A stretch of DNA of 64,000 nucleotides, taken from contig NZ_AYKS02000108.1 of NCBI RefSeq assembly GCF_000496755.2, positions 37,435 to 101,434 on the forward strand, in the 5' to 3' direction. Shown one piece after another: positions 43,629 to 54,266 of this stretch. The translations under genes and the position numbers were made by a program. The notes beneath the pieces are model-generated. The model worked only from the letters and a program-made list of their open reading frames with translations, was not told the DNA's origin and did not search any database. Origin of the DNA: Serratia sp. DD3. Lineage in GTDB: Bacteria; Pseudomonadota; Gammaproteobacteria; Enterobacterales; Enterobacteriaceae. The number at the start of each line of letters is the position of its first letter. The stretch's first letter is position 1.

Positions 43629-44606
43629 TTAATGAATACCACCGATCCGGCTCAATCTGACGCCTGTCGGCCACTCACCTTCCTGTTTTTCAAAACTCAT
43701 CCAGATACCGGTAGCTTTACCCACCAGGTTCCTCTCTGGGACAAAACCCCAATAACGGCTATCAGCACTGTTATCACGGTTATCACCCATCATAAAGTAA
43801 TGACCAGCAGGAACGACCCACTCTGCTAATTGTTGACCGGGTTGCCTCTTATAGGCACCTAATTGATCCTGTGCCCCTGGCACGTTCAAAATGCGGTGAG
43901 TTACCGTGCCCAGCGTTTCGTCACGTTCCCCTAAACGAATACCACCCAGTGGGGCATTTTCATTCAGCGGGATCTGGAAGAAACCACTACTGCTTTCCCC
44001 TGTACCACCACGGCTAAACATCTGCACAAAGTCACTTGGCCGCATGTCACTATAGGTCACCGCCAATGCCTCATCGCATGGCTGCCCATTGCTACAGGTA
44101 GGCCATATTGTCACCTGCTTATTCAGCGGATCATAGGTGACACGATCACCCGGCAAGCCAATAACACGTTTGATATAATCCAGGCGCGTATCCAGTGGGT
44201 ATTTAAATACGGCTATATCACCACGTTTAGGCTGGCCGGTTTTAATCAAAGTGGTTTGGGTAATCGGGTCTTTAATGCCATAAGCAAACTTTTCCACCAG
44301 AATGAAATCACCAATCAACAGTGTTGGCATCATTGAACCTGAAGGGATCTGGAACGGCTCGTAAATAAACGAACGCACCACAAATACCAACAGTAACACC
44401 GGGAAAACAGAAGAACCGGTCTCAACCCAACCTGGCTGCTTACCGACTTTCGCCAGCGTTTCTTGATCGATGGTACCTGCAGTTTGTGCATTAACTGCCG
44501 CGATCTTCGCCCGACGTGCTGGCGCCCACCTAAAGCGCTCAAAGCACCAAATGATCCCGGTCACCAGCGTTGCAATTGCCAGGATCAGGGCAAACATATT
44601 CGCCAT
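43629..44606 (-). CDS. lepB: Signal peptidase I
   Basis: LepB removes signal peptides from exported proteins at the inner membrane. The 325 residues show two N-terminal membrane segments (about 4-22 and 67-82), catalytic Ser91 (PSGSMMPTL) and general base Lys146 (LDYIKRVIGLPGD), and the GDNRDNSADSRYWG box. It follows lepA after 31 bases. Confidence 0.98.
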   Translation of the reverse strand: MANMFALILAIATLVTGIIWCFERFRWAPARRAKIAAVNAQTAGTIDQETLAKVGKQPGWVETGSSVFPVLLLVFVVRSFIYEPFQIPSGSMMPTLLIGDFILVEKFAYGIKDPITQTTLIKTGQPKRGDIAVFKYPLDTRLDYIKRVIGLPGDRVTYDPLNKQVTIWPTCSNGQPCDEALAVTYSDMRPSDFVQMFSRGGTGESSSGFFQIPLNENAPLGGIRLGERDETLGTVTHRILNVPGAQDQLGAYKRQPGQQLAEWVVPAGHYFMMGDNRDNSADSRYWGFVPERNLVGKATGIWMSFEKQEGEWPTGVRLSRIGGIH

Positions 44607-44637
44607 GCAAACTCCCTAGTTAGCTGAGCTCTCGCTC

Positions 44638-46434
44638 TTACTTATCTTTACCAACATGCAGAATAGCCAAAAACGCTTCTTGCGGTAACTCAACATTACC
44701 GACCTGCTTCATGCGTTTCTTACCATCTTTCTGCTTTTGTAACAGCTTTTTCTTACGGCTGACGTCGCCGCCATAGCACTTCGCCAGAACGTTTTTACGT
44801 AGTTGCTTCACGGTGGAGCGTGCAATGATATGGGTGCCGATCGCAGCCTGGATCGCAATGTCAAATTGCTGGCGTGGGATCAATTCCTTCATTTTCTCCA
44901 CCAGCTCACGGCCACGATACTGTGAATTATCACGGTGAGTGATGAGTGCCAGGGCATCGACACGTTCGTTGTTGATCAACACATCCACACGCACCATGTC
45001 GGACGTTTGGAAACGCTTAAAGTTATAATCAAGCGAGGCATAACCACGGGAAGTCGATTTCAGACGGTCAAAGAAATCAAGCACCACTTCGGCCATCGGG
45101 ATTTCATAAGTCAACGCCACCTGGTTACCGTGGTAAACCATGTTGGTTTGGATGCCACGCTTTTCAATACAAAGCGTAATCACGTTCCCCAGATATTCCT
45201 GCGGCATCAGCATATGACACTCAGCAATCGGCTCACGCAACTCATTGACGTTATTCAGTGGTGGCAGCTTGGCAGGGCTATCGACATAAATAGTCTCCTG
45301 ACTGGTGGTAACAACCTCATACACCACCGTAGGCGCTGTGGTGATCAGTTCCAGATCGTATTCACGTTCCAGACGCTCCTGAATGATCTCCATATGCAAC
45401 AGGCCAAGGAAGCCACAACGGAAACCAAAACCAAGTGCAGTAGAACTTTCTGGCTCATAGAACAAGGACGCATCGTTCAGGCTCAGTTTGCCCAACGCAT
45501 CACGGAAAGCCTCATAGTCGTCGGAACTGATGGGGAACAACCCAGCATACACCTGCGGTTTCACTTTTTTGAAACCTGGCAACATTTTATCTGCTGGCTG
45601 ACGGGCCAACGTCAAGGTATCCCCTACTGGAGCACCCAAAATATCTTTAATGGCACAGACTAACCAACCCACTTCGCCGCAGTTCAACACCTCGCGGTCA
45701 ACACGCTTTGGTGTGAAAATACCCAGACGGTCAGCGTTATAGGTTTGGCCGGTGCTCATTACCTTGATTTTGTCACCTTTACGCAAAGTACCGTTCTTCA
45801 CACGGATCAGGGAAACAACACCAAGGTAGTTATCGAACCATGAATCAATAATCAACGCCTGCAGCGGTGCATCTGCATCACCTTTCGGTGGCGGAATATC
45901 ACGCACCAGGCGTTCAAGCACATCAGGCACACCCACGCCGGTTTTTGCCGAGCAACGGACAGCATCTGTGGCATCAATGCCGACAATATCTTCAATTTCC
46001 TGCGCCGCACGATCAGGATCAGCCGCTGGCAGGTCAATCTTGTTCAACACCGGGACCACTTCCAGGTCCATATCCAACGCCGTATAGCAGTTGGCCAAGG
46101 TCTGAGCTTCTACGCCCTGCCCAGCATCCACCACCAACAGAGCGCCTTCACAGGCAGCCAGCGAACGGGAAACCTCATAGGAAAAGTCAACGTGCCCAGG
46201 GGTATCAATAAAGTTAAGTTGATAAACCTGACCATCAGCCGCTTTATAATCGAGCGTTACACTCTGAGCTTTGATGGTAATGCCCCGCTCACGCTCCAGA
46301 TCCATTGAATCCAGCACCTGTGCAGCCATTTCACGTTCAGTCAAACCACCACAGATTTGAATAATACGGTCAGACAGCGTCGACTTACCGTGGTCAATAT
46401 GGGCAATGATGGAAAAATTTCTTATCTGTTTCAT
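44638..46434 (-). CDS. lepA: Elongation factor 4 (LepA)
   Basis: LepA is a ribosome-bound translational GTPase, proposed to back-translocate or to help 30S assembly and initiation. The 598 residues include AHIDHGKST (11-19), the DTPGHVDF switch II motif, NKIDLP, EF-G-like domains II, III and V, and the unique C-terminal domain (about 490-598) rich in Lys. It is first in the lepA-lepB operon; the 231-base gap upstream has two small hairpins (46567-46585, 46601-46615) and no gene. Confidence 0.98.
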   Translation of the reverse strand: MKQIRNFSIIAHIDHGKSTLSDRIIQICGGLTEREMAAQVLDSMDLERERGITIKAQSVTLDYKAADGQVYQLNFIDTPGHVDFSYEVSRSLAACEGALLVVDAGQGVEAQTLANCYTALDMDLEVVPVLNKIDLPAADPDRAAQEIEDIVGIDATDAVRCSAKTGVGVPDVLERLVRDIPPPKGDADAPLQALIIDSWFDNYLGVVSLIRVKNGTLRKGDKIKVMSTGQTYNADRLGIFTPKRVDREVLNCGEVGWLVCAIKDILGAPVGDTLTLARQPADKMLPGFKKVKPQVYAGLFPISSDDYEAFRDALGKLSLNDASLFYEPESSTALGFGFRCGFLGLLHMEIIQERLEREYDLELITTAPTVVYEVVTTSQETIYVDSPAKLPPLNNVNELREPIAECHMLMPQEYLGNVITLCIEKRGIQTNMVYHGNQVALTYEIPMAEVVLDFFDRLKSTSRGYASLDYNFKRFQTSDMVRVDVLINNERVDALALITHRDNSQYRGRELVEKMKELIPRQQFDIAIQAAIGTHIIARSTVKQLRKNVLAKCYGGDVSRKKKLLQKQKDGKKRMKQVGNVELPQEAFLAILHVGKDK

Positions 46435-46665
46435 TTAATTCGTTTTTTCTCAGATTAAGCGCTTACGTTTTTAATCGGTAGGTACAGTGATGGACACAAA
46501 ACCAAAACTACCCACATAGCATGGCCCGCATCTTACACTGTCTATGCGTTTGACGAAAGCAGGCAGGCACCACCTTAGGTAGTGCTTGATATCGATAAAT
46601 ACCACTAACGGTGGTGTAAAGAGCAAACATCACTTAAATACTCAAATGAACCTGGATAGGGAACA

Positions 46666-47121
46666 CTAGTTACTGACACAGGGTATCGGAGGCAAACCGA
46701 TTTGCAGGATAACCGGCTGATAGCCAGTTTGTTGATTAAGCTGTTTAGCCAAGAAACGCGAAACCCCAAAAGCGGCACAGCCACCTAAAATAGCCCCCAA
46801 TACCGCAGCAAGATTACTCTCAAACCACCATTGCAATAAGCCACCACCCAACATCAGCCCCAACAAAGGTGTCATGTAAACCAACATGGCTGAACGCAAT
46901 AGGCTACCTTCGGCAATACCAATTTCAACACGTTGGCCAGGATGGAGTGGTTGTGATACCGACAACTGTAAATAGTGTTGGTTTTCCGGCAGCAACTCGT
47001 TGAGCGCGCGAGCACCACAACCAGAACGAGCGCTACAACTGCCACAACCTGCTTTTGGCTCACAACGCAACAGCGCTACACCCTGTTGCCATGAGACAAC
47101 CGTCGCCCACTCTTTCATCAT
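46666..47121 (-). CDS. rseC: SoxR-reducing system protein RseC
   Basis: RseC is an inner-membrane protein that takes part in sigmaE control and, with the Rsx complex, in resetting SoxR. The 151 residues carry an N-terminal cysteine cluster (Cys20, Cys26, Cys29, Cys35) and two membrane segments at about 76-118. Its start overlaps the rseB stop by 4 bases. Confidence 0.94.
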   Translation of the reverse strand: MMKEWATVVSWQQGVALLRCEPKAGCGSCSARSGCGARALNELLPENQHYLQLSVSQPLHPGQRVEIGIAEGSLLRSAMLVYMTPLLGLMLGGGLLQWWFESNLAAVLGAILGGCAAFGVSRFLAKQLNQQTGYQPVILQIGLPPIPCVSN

Positions 47122-48077
47122 GATTTAGCCCCCTTGAATGCAATGCTTTCTGCAATCCGTTTGGCGGTTGTTGGGGGTAATTCGCCAACCACCGTAATCT
47201 CATAACCATCGCGAATTTCGGTCTGGATGGTACGACGCCCCTGGCGGTAAAACTGCTGGCTGGTATCGCTGCCAGAAGGCGTAATATTGACCGAGAAACT
47301 GAACAGACCATCACTATAAAGACGTGACTCCACCTGATCAGTCATATTCGGTAACTTGCGGCGATTACTCGCCACTTCTTTGACGCCCGCAGGCAACCAG
47401 CCGGTAGTCCAATTAAAGGTGAGTTTTTTCGCTGCGGGTAACGACAGCAAAGGAGGCAGGTTAGCGTCGAGTAAACCTTGCATCACACTCATCACCTGTT
47501 CACCCACCACGACAGAAATAACCCGGTACTGCTCCAGCATTTCACCATCACGATCCAACAAGTCCACTCGCAACGGCAACCTGTTTTCAGTATCGATCCA
47601 GATGACATAGCTAAAACGCGAACCATCTCGCGCTACAATACGGAAAACATCACAGGGGCGATCAGAAATACGTGTATGACCAACAGAGATAAAATCGTAG
47701 TATTTCTGCAAAGTGCTAAAATCAGCAAAAACGATGGCTGGCAATGCATCGACGATATGCTCACCAGAGAGTGTGAAAGGTTCCAGGCCAGGCTCAAAAT
47801 AGCTGATCCCGCCGCCACGTTGTAATACTTCCCGGCGGGGACCATCCATATGCAGCAGTTGCCCTAAGGGCTGTTTATCAACCACCGCATGGCGGTAGCG
47901 TAACGACTCTATCCCTTGATTACTGACGCTGATATAGGCGAGTTCATAATTAAGTGAACGGCTGGCACTGCTCATCTGTTGCAATATCGCCCCGGCGTCA
48001 GGAGGCTGCGCCGAGGCGATATTCGCATTGAGCAGGCTGCCCGTCAAAAGACAGACGGATAACCAATATTGCTTCAT
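47118..48077 (-). CDS. rseB: SigmaE regulator RseB
   Basis: RseB is a periplasmic protein that shields RseA from DegS and is released by mislocalised lipopolysaccharide. The 319 residues start with a signal peptide ending in ASA (residue 23), followed by a large lipoprotein-carrier-like domain and a small C-terminal domain that binds RseA. It overlaps rseA by 1 base and rseC by 4. Confidence 0.96.
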   Translation of the reverse strand: MKQYWLSVCLLTGSLLNANIASAQPPDAGAILQQMSSASRSLNYELAYISVSNQGIESLRYRHAVVDKQPLGQLLHMDGPRREVLQRGGGISYFEPGLEPFTLSGEHIVDALPAIVFADFSTLQKYYDFISVGHTRISDRPCDVFRIVARDGSRFSYVIWIDTENRLPLRVDLLDRDGEMLEQYRVISVVVGEQVMSVMQGLLDANLPPLLSLPAAKKLTFNWTTGWLPAGVKEVASNRRKLPNMTDQVESRLYSDGLFSFSVNITPSGSDTSQQFYRQGRRTIQTEIRDGYEITVVGELPPTTAKRIAESIAFKGAKS

Positions 48078-48730
48078 TACTGCTGTTGCATTCCTAAAGA
48101 CTGAGTACCAGGAACCTGAATGCCGGCCTGTTGTGGGCTACGCTGCCCAGCCTGCATTTGATCAGAGTGCAAACGGCGTTGCAGTTCGTAATCCTGCAAC
48201 ATGGCATTGATACGCTTACGCTGTTCTTGTACCTGCTGCCGCTGGCCACTACCGGTAGAGAAATTGTCTGCAGGCACCCCCAGACTCACTGGCGAAACCT
48301 GCCCCATGATCGGTAACGTGTTAAACGCAGGTGACTCAAAGCCACCAGGTTGTTCAGTGGGTTGATTGTAATGCTGAACACCGACAATCACCGCCAAAGA
48401 AACACAAGCCGCCACACCGACTTGCGTCAGTTGGCTAGCCCAAGGGCGCACCTTGTGCCAGAACGGCAACTTTTCCCAAGTGTGGGACTGTGGCTGAGAC
48501 TCAAGAACTGCCGAAGGAACCAGACGTACAGGTTCTTTTTCCAGCGCAGCGGCAACGCGATCTGCAATATCGAGATACACGACTTGCCCCATATCACCCC
48601 GTAATGTGTCACGTATTAGGTGATAGCTCTGCCAGCTTTGTTGAAGAGCTCTATCTTTGCCCAATGAATTTAATAGTTCATTGTCGAGCATTTCACCGTC
48701 CATCAGAGAGGAAAGCTTTTCTTTCTGCAT
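48077..48730 (-). CDS. rseA: Anti-sigmaE factor RseA
   Basis: RseA holds sigmaE at the inner membrane until cut by DegS and RseP. The 217 residues show an N-terminal sigma-binding domain (1-66, KLSSLMDGEMLDNELL), a membrane segment (about 101-118) and a periplasmic region (119-217) rich in Gln, which is expected to bind RseB. It follows rpoE after 31 bases. Confidence 0.96.
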   Translation of the reverse strand: MQKEKLSSLMDGEMLDNELLNSLGKDRALQQSWQSYHLIRDTLRGDMGQVVYLDIADRVAAALEKEPVRLVPSAVLESQPQSHTWEKLPFWHKVRPWASQLTQVGVAACVSLAVIVGVQHYNQPTEQPGGFESPAFNTLPIMGQVSPVSLGVPADNFSTGSGQRQQVQEQRKRINAMLQDYELQRRLHSDQMQAGQRSPQQAGIQVPGTQSLGMQQQ

Positions 48731-48761
48731 GCCTAGGTACCCTTTCCTGTGTCCGCTATCG

Positions 48762-49337
48762 CTAACGTTGGATCAGCGGTTGAACTTTATTGTCAATAGC
48801 CTCCCGGGCACGAAAAATACGCGAACGTACAGTTCCAACCGGGCAATCCATAATATCAGCTATCTCTTCATAGCTTAGACCATCCAACTCCCGCAGAGTA
48901 ATTGCCATGCGCAGATCCTCTGGGAGTGACTCAATAGTACGGAAAACGATCTGTTTCAGTTCTTCTGACAACATTAAGTTCTCAGGGTTCGAAATTTCTT
49001 TCAGTGCACCGGCACTTTCGTAATTTTCGGCATCATTGGCATCTACATCATTCGATGGTGGACGCCGCCCCTGAGCAACCAGATAATTCTTTGCCGTATT
49101 GACAGCGATTCGATAAAGCCAGGTGTAAAAAGCACTATCACCACGGAATGATTCCAATGCACGATAGGCTTTAATAAACGACTCCTGCACCACATCCGGC
49201 ACATCGGCCTGTGGCACATAGCGTGAAACCAGGCTCGCCACTTTATGCTGGTAACGAACCACCAGTAAATTGAACGATTTCTGATCACCTTTCTGGACCC
49301 GCTCAACCAGAACCTGATCCGTTAACTGCTCACTCAT
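48762..49337 (-). CDS. rpoE: RNA polymerase sigma factor RpoE (sigmaE)
   Basis: SigmaE directs the envelope stress response. The 191 residues contain region 2 (LVVRYQHKVASLVSRYVP, then YTWLYRIAVNTAKNYL) and region 4 (LRELDGLSYEEIADIMDCPVGTVRSRIFRAREAI). Together with rseA, rseB and rseC it forms the stress operon. A sigmaE-type promoter upstream gives autoregulation. Confidence 0.98.
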   Translation of the reverse strand: MSEQLTDQVLVERVQKGDQKSFNLLVVRYQHKVASLVSRYVPQADVPDVVQESFIKAYRALESFRGDSAFYTWLYRIAVNTAKNYLVAQGRRPPSNDVDANDAENYESAGALKEISNPENLMLSEELKQIVFRTIESLPEDLRMAITLRELDGLSYEEIADIMDCPVGTVRSRIFRAREAIDNKVQPLIQR

Positions 49338-49422
49338 CCGAGGTAAATTCTCCTCAAATCCGTTTCCACGGGTAAAATTGTACCGCCAGCCATAACATTA
49401 GTTTTCCTGAGCAAGCGCTTGG

Positions 49423-49450
49423 TTTGAGTTCATATAGAACATAAAGTTCC
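49423..49450 (-). promoter_or_regulatory. SigmaE-dependent promoter of rpoE
   Basis: In the minus direction GGAACTT (49444-49450) is followed after exactly 16 bases by TCAAA (49423-49427), matching the sigmaE -35/-10 consensus. It lies 86 bases before the rpoE ATG and corresponds to the autoregulated promoter of E. coli. Confidence 0.88.
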
Positions 49451-49516
49451 ATATCGCCACTGTTTTTTCTATAAATGTCGTCTTATCCGTGCATTTGCCC
49501 GGAAGAGTAGGCTAAC

Positions 49517-51154
49517 ATGAATTTCACTCTTCTTCTGCACACATCATACGTTATGCAACCATCATCTGAACATGTTAGCGATGTCTTGATCATTGGCAGC
49601 GGTGCTGCTGGCCTGTCACTGGCGCTACGTCTGGCAGATCATTGCAAGATTACGGTCCTTTGCAAGGGCCTGCTTAATGAAGGTGCCACCTTTTATGCCC
49701 AAGGTGGGATCGCCGCCGTCTTTGATGAAACAGACAGCATCGCCTCACACGTTAATGACACACTGATCGCCGGGGCAGGCTTGTGTGATAAAGAGGCCGT
49801 CGAGTTTATTGCCGGAAATGCACGCCACTGTGTGCAATGGCTGATCGACCAAGGTGTCTTGTTCGATACTGAAACCGACCGACATGGCGAAGAACGCTAT
49901 CACCTGACACGTGAGGGCGGACATAGCCACCGCCGTATTCTGCATGCCGCTGATGCAACAGGTAAAGAAGTAGAAACTACCCTGATAGGGAAAGCAAGCA
50001 CACACCCGAATATTTGCGTGATGGAACGCCAAAATGCCGTAGACCTGATTACTTCTGACAAAATTGGGCTACCGGGTACCAAGCGCGTCGTCGGTGCTTA
50101 CGTTTGGAACCGTGAATTGGAACAGGTGGAAACCCACCGAGCCAAAACGGTGGTGCTGGCGACGGGAGGAGCCGCCAAAGTTTACCAATATACCACCAAC
50201 CCGGATATCTCCTCCGGCGATGGGATCGCCATGGCTTGGCGTGCTGGCTGCCGGGTCGCCAATCTGGAGTTTAACCAGTTCCATCCAACCTGTCTGTTTC
50301 ACCCACAAGCCCGAAACTTCTTGCTGACCGAGGCATTGCGTGGCGAAGGCGCCCACTTAAAACGCCCAGATGGTAGCCGCTTTATGCCAGACTTTGACTC
50401 ACGTGGCGAGTTAGCCCCACGTGACATTGTTGCCCGAGCGATTGACCATGAGATGAAACGCCTGGGTGCCGACTGCATGTACTTGGACATTAGCCATAAA
50501 CCTGCGGAATTCATCACTCAGCACTTCCCGATGATCTATGAAAAGCTCTTGACGCTAGGCATTGATCTCACTCAACAACCGATCCCTATCGTCCCTGCGG
50601 CTCATTACACCTGTGGTGGCGTGATGGTGGACCAATATGGCCGAACCGATTTAGACGGACTCTATGCGATTGGTGAAGTCAGCTACACCGGCCTGCATGG
50701 CGCCAACCGAATGGCATCCAACTCACTCCTCGAATGCCTGGTTTATGGCTGGTCCGCCGCCGAAGATCTGCTGATGCGCCTGCCCACCATCAAACTGGCC
50801 AAGCAACTGCCGCAGTGGGATGAAAGCCGTGTGGATGACTCCGATGAGCGCGTGGTGATCCAGCATAACTGGCACGAATTACGGCTGTTTATGTGGGACT
50901 ATGTGGGTATTGTGCGCACCACAAAACGCCTGGAGCGCGCGCTGCGACGTATCAATACCCTACAACAGGAGATTGACGAATATTATGCCAATTTCCGTAT
51001 CTCCAACAATCTGCTGGAGTTGCGTAACCTGGTGCTGGTTGCCGAACTGATGGTACGCAGCGCAATGGAACGCAAGGAGAGCCGTGGGTTGCATTACACA
51101 TTGGACTATCCGGACCTGTTGCCTGATCCGCAGACGACTATTCTGCAACCTTAA
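49517..51154 (+). CDS. nadB: L-aspartate oxidase
   Basis: NadB oxidises aspartate to iminoaspartate, the first step of de novo NAD synthesis; NadE, which performs the last, is also in this window. The protein shows the FAD-binding [19 protein letters not shown], the active-site region [16 protein letters not shown], and [20 protein letters not shown]. The open frame starts at 49517 (545 residues), but the ATG at 49553 (533 residues, [12 protein letters not shown]) fits the family start better; neither has an ideal ribosome-binding site. It diverges from rpoE. Confidence 0.95.
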   Translation: MNFTLLLHTSYVMQPSSEHVSDVLIIGSGAAGLSLALRLADHCKITVLCKGLLNEGATFYAQGGIAAVFDETDSIASHVNDTLIAGAGLCDKEAVEFIAGNARHCVQWLIDQGVLFDTETDRHGEERYHLTREGGHSHRRILHAADATGKEVETTLIGKASTHPNICVMERQNAVDLITSDKIGLPGTKRVVGAYVWNRELEQVETHRAKTVVLATGGAAKVYQYTTNPDISSGDGIAMAWRAGCRVANLEFNQFHPTCLFHPQARNFLLTEALRGEGAHLKRPDGSRFMPDFDSRGELAPRDIVARAIDHEMKRLGADCMYLDISHKPAEFITQHFPMIYEKLLTLGIDLTQQPIPIVPAAHYTCGGVMVDQYGRTDLDGLYAIGEVSYTGLHGANRMASNSLLECLVYGWSAAEDLLMRLPTIKLAKQLPQWDESRVDDSDERVVIQHNWHELRLFMWDYVGIVRTTKRLERALRRINTLQQEIDEYYANFRISNNLLELRNLVLVAELMVRSAMERKESRGLHYTLDYPDLLPDPQTTILQP

Positions 51155-51172
51155 GGGATTCTCTCCCCCGAT

Positions 51173-51922
51173 TCAGTAATTCAGATAAAAATCGGTAATT
51201 AACTGGCGGAAATCAGCCGTATAGCTGCCATCCGCCAACTTTATCGCCAACGCCCTCTCTTCTGTTACTGCCGCCTGGCGGGTTAAGGCAACGATAATCC
51301 GGTGCTTGGCGGTATCAGCCCGATCGCTAATGTTCAACCGGCGTGCGGTATACCAACCGCGCTGATGGGCGTTCAGTTCAAAAGCGATGCCAATGTCATA
51401 AGGTAATATCACGCAGAAATGACCGCTCGCCGTGATGAGCCGTTCAGCACAATCGAGCAAAGCATCATGGGTCAGTGTTTCGGTATAGCGGGCATTGGCA
51501 CGGGCAAGATCACGGCAAGCTACGGCGGGCTCAAAATAGGGGGGATTACTGACTATCAGATCATAATAATCAGCCCGCTGCTGGGCGAAATGATGAATAT
51601 CTTGGCTATGTACTTCAATTTTTTGCCGCCAGGGGGAAGCCTGAACATTGTCGTTGGCCTGAGTTGCCGCCTCATTATCCAGTTCCACCGCATCAATGGT
51701 GACGTCAGCAGGCGTTCGTTGTGCCAGCATCAGTGCAATTAGCCCACTGCCACAACCGATGTCCAGTATCCGCTGTTTATGCGCCACCGCGACCCAGGCC
51801 CCCAGCAGCACCGCATCCGTTCCCACTTTCATGGCACAACGATCATGCGCAACAAAAAACTGCTTAAAGGTAAAACCACCGCGACGCGGGGATAATTTAG
51901 CTTTAGATTGATTACTCACCAT
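51173..51922 (-). CDS. trmN: tRNA1(Val) adenine-37 N6-methyltransferase
   Basis: TrmN6 (YfiC) methylates A37 of tRNA1(Val). The 249 residues from the ATG at 51922 show the Rossmann SAM loop ILDIGCGSGLIALMLA and the N6-adenine signature SNPPYFEP. The start at 51952 would add ten residues that look unrelated. It diverges from srmB and converges with nadB. Confidence 0.94.
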   Translation of the reverse strand: MVSNQSKAKLSPRRGGFTFKQFFVAHDRCAMKVGTDAVLLGAWVAVAHKQRILDIGCGSGLIALMLAQRTPADVTIDAVELDNEAATQANDNVQASPWRQKIEVHSQDIHHFAQQRADYYDLIVSNPPYFEPAVACRDLARANARYTETLTHDALLDCAERLITASGHFCVILPYDIGIAFELNAHQRGWYTARRLNISDRADTAKHRIIVALTRQAAVTEERALAIKLADGSYTADFRQLITDFYLNY

Positions 51923-52050
51923 GGCCACCCACCAACAAAACTGGCGTAGCATAAGGTAATCTGAGTCAGGGTAAAAGAGATGCTTTTTTTAAAAAGGGTG
52001 AACCCGGCAACTATCCCGTCTATAATCGGCGCCCCAAGTAGAGGTAGACC

Positions 52051-53367
52051 ATGACAGCAACCCAATTTTCCGAACTCGAACTCGATGAGCGCCTGATTAG
52101 CGCGCTCCGTGATAAAGGCTATAGTCGTCCTACCGCCATTCAGGCCGAAGCGATCCCCCCAGCGATGGACGGCCGCGATGTATTAGGCTCGGCGCCGACT
52201 GGCACGGGCAAAACAGCCGCATTCCTGTTACCCGTTTTGCAGCATCTGCTGGATTTCCCGCGTAAAAAATCTGGCCCGCCGCGCGTACTGATCCTCACCC
52301 CCACCCGTGAACTGGCCATGCAGGTGGCCGACCAGGCACGTGAGTTAGCTGCCCATACCTCACTGGATATTGCCACCATCACCGGTGGTGTCGCCTATAT
52401 GAACCATGCCGAGGTATTCAGTGAAAACCAGGACCTGGTCGTGGCGACCACGGGCCGTTTACTGCAATACATCAAAGAAGAAAACTTTGATTGCCGGGCC
52501 GTAGAGACGCTGATCCTTGATGAAGCGGACCGCATGCTTGATATGGGTTTTGCCCAGGATATTGAGACTATTTCTGCTGAAACACGCTGGCGCACTCAGA
52601 CGCTGCTGTTTTCCGCTACGCTGGAAGGCGAGGCTATTCGTGAATTTGCCGAGCGTATTCTGAAAGAGCCGGTAGAAGTAGAAGCTGATCCGTCCCGCCG
52701 TGAGCGTAAAAAAATTCTGCAATGGTATTACCGGGCTGACGATATCAAGCATAAAACCGCCCTGCTGATTCACCTGTTGCAACAACCTGACGTGCAAAAG
52801 TCAGTGATTTTTGTGCGCAAACGTGAGCGCGTGCATGAACTGGCAGCCTGGTTACGTGAAGCCGGTATCAATACCTGTTATCTCGAAGGTGAAATGGTCC
52901 AGGCCAAGCGCAATGAAGCGGTAAAGCGCATGATGGATGGCCGGGTCAATGTTCTGATCGCCACCGATATCGCCGCACGCGGGTTGGATATTCTGGATAT
53001 CACCCATGTGTTCAACTTTGATATGCCACTCACTGCCGATATCTATCTACACCGCATCGGCCGTACTGGTCGTGCCGGGCGCAAAGGCACTGCGATTTCA
53101 CTGGTTGAAGCCCATGACCATCTACTGTTAGGGAAAGTAGGCCGTTATCTCAATGAACCGCTGAAAGCCCGCATCATTGATGAACTGCGCCCCACCAGTA
53201 GAGTACCCAGTGAAAAAAATAGCGGTAAGCCGTCCAAAAAGGTGTTGGCTAAACGTGCAGAAAGCAAGTTGAAGACTCAGGAAAAGGCTAAAGTGAAGGT
53301 ACGCCATCGTGATGCCAAAAACGTGGGTAAGCGCCGCCAGCCAGCGGCGAAACCGGGCACCGAGTAA
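52051..53367 (+). CDS. srmB: ATP-dependent RNA helicase SrmB
   Basis: SrmB is a DEAD-box helicase acting early in 50S assembly. The 438 residues show the Q motif region, Walker A APTGTGKTAA, PTRELAMQ, LDEADRMLD, SATLEG, and HRIGRTGRAGRKG, followed by a basic C-terminal tail (about 385-438). Length and tail fit SrmB rather than DeaD or RhlE. Confidence 0.95.
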   Translation: MTATQFSELELDERLISALRDKGYSRPTAIQAEAIPPAMDGRDVLGSAPTGTGKTAAFLLPVLQHLLDFPRKKSGPPRVLILTPTRELAMQVADQARELAAHTSLDIATITGGVAYMNHAEVFSENQDLVVATTGRLLQYIKEENFDCRAVETLILDEADRMLDMGFAQDIETISAETRWRTQTLLFSATLEGEAIREFAERILKEPVEVEADPSRRERKKILQWYYRADDIKHKTALLIHLLQQPDVQKSVIFVRKRERVHELAAWLREAGINTCYLEGEMVQAKRNEAVKRMMDGRVNVLIATDIAARGLDILDITHVFNFDMPLTADIYLHRIGRTGRAGRKGTAISLVEAHDHLLLGKVGRYLNEPLKARIIDELRPTSRVPSEKNSGKPSKKVLAKRAESKLKTQEKAKVKVRHRDAKNVGKRRQPAAKPGTE

Positions 53368-53401
53368 CTCCCCTATTCCCTTCACTCACTGACAGATGCG
53401 C

Positions 53402-53432
53402 AAAAAAATGAACCCCATAAAATGGGGTTCAT
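53402..53432. terminator. Terminator between srmB and grcA
   Basis: A perfect 11-bp stem (ATGAACCCCAT arms) with a 3-nt loop is followed, in the minus direction, by seven T at 53402-53408. It ends grcA and may also serve the convergent srmB. Confidence 0.92.
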
Positions 53433-53478
53433 TAATATCACTTAGCGGGTCGCAACACCCCTATCACTCAAACTGAGA

Positions 53479-53862
53479 TTACAGACTTTCAGTAAAAGTA
53501 CGAGCAATAACGTCACGTTGTTGTTCTGGAGTCAGTGAGTTGAAACGCACTGCATAGCCAGAAACACGGATGGTCAACTGTGGGTATTTCTCAGGATGCT
53601 TGACGGCATCTTCCAGCGTTTCGCGACGTAATACGTTCACATTCAGATGCTGGCCACCTTCAACGCGTACCGTTGGTTGCATTTCCATTGGTACTTCACG
53701 ATATTCGATCTGGCCCAATTCGCTCACAGGAACGACCTGATCTTCTACATAGTCTGCTTTGGCACATACGCAACGCGCTTGTGCATTCTCTTCATCCAGC
53801 AACCAGAAAGAGTTAACCAATGCCTGATTGTTAGCTTTAGTGATTTGAATACCAGTAATCAT
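53479..53862 (-). CDS. grcA: Autonomous glycyl radical cofactor GrcA
   Basis: GrcA (YfiD) replaces the oxygen-damaged C-terminal part of pyruvate formate-lyase and restores its activity. The 127 residues end in the glycyl-radical domain with [13 protein letters not shown]; the radical glycine is Gly102. Two FNR sites upstream indicate strong control by oxygen. Confidence 0.97.
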   Translation of the reverse strand: MITGIQITKANNQALVNSFWLLDEENAQARCVCAKADYVEDQVVPVSELGQIEYREVPMEMQPTVRVEGGQHLNVNVLRRETLEDAVKHPEKYPQLTIRVSGYAVRFNSLTPEQQRDVIARTFTESL

Positions 53863-53981
53863 TTTGTTGCCTCCGTAGTGGGGAGAAAAATTCTACTTCG
53901 CCGAAAAATCTGAATTCCGGCTATTTGGTAAAACCAATGTTGTCTTGTTGTTCTATATACCAGCCTGACGAGGGACTTACC

Positions 53982-53995
53982 TTGATTTAAATCAA
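53982..53995 (-). promoter_or_regulatory. FNR site I of grcA
   Basis: TTGAT-TTAA-ATCAA is a perfect FNR palindrome. A -10 (TATATA at 53954-53959 in the minus direction) places the start near 53948, making this a class II site at about -40.5. Confidence 0.88.
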
Positions 53996-54034
53996 TTTTT
54001 GTCAGGCGCCAAAATGACAGTGAGCGGCAAATTT

Positions 54035-54048
54035 ATGTTTTATATCAA
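54035..54048 (-). promoter_or_regulatory. FNR site II of grcA
   Basis: TTGATATAAAACAT, with one good half, is centred exactly 53 bp upstream of site I. E. coli yfiD has FNR sites at -40.5 and -93.5, the same 53-bp spacing, where the upstream one reduces expression under full anaerobiosis. Beyond this, the rest of the 404-base gap to ung holds only AT-rich DNA and a TATAAT at 54233-54238 that may serve ung. Confidence 0.65.
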
Positions 54049-54266
54049 TTTTACTCTTTTTTGCTTTTAAAATTATTTTTGTAAAATATCAAAAAAATTT
54101 GCATCACTCCTCATCTGGCAATCAAATCATCAACCTGCCAACTCACCAAAAAACTCCCCTCCTCAGCAAGTTGAATCACGCCACGCAGAAAAGCCAGTTT
54201 CAGCCAATGAAAGTTAACGGTAAGCTATAGGCTATAATTCGTTAACGAAAACAAAGGAGAGTGTAG

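Noticed and set aside
44935..45663. 242-codon open frame antisense to lepA
   Set aside because: It is entirely within a highly conserved gene and only mirrors its codon use.
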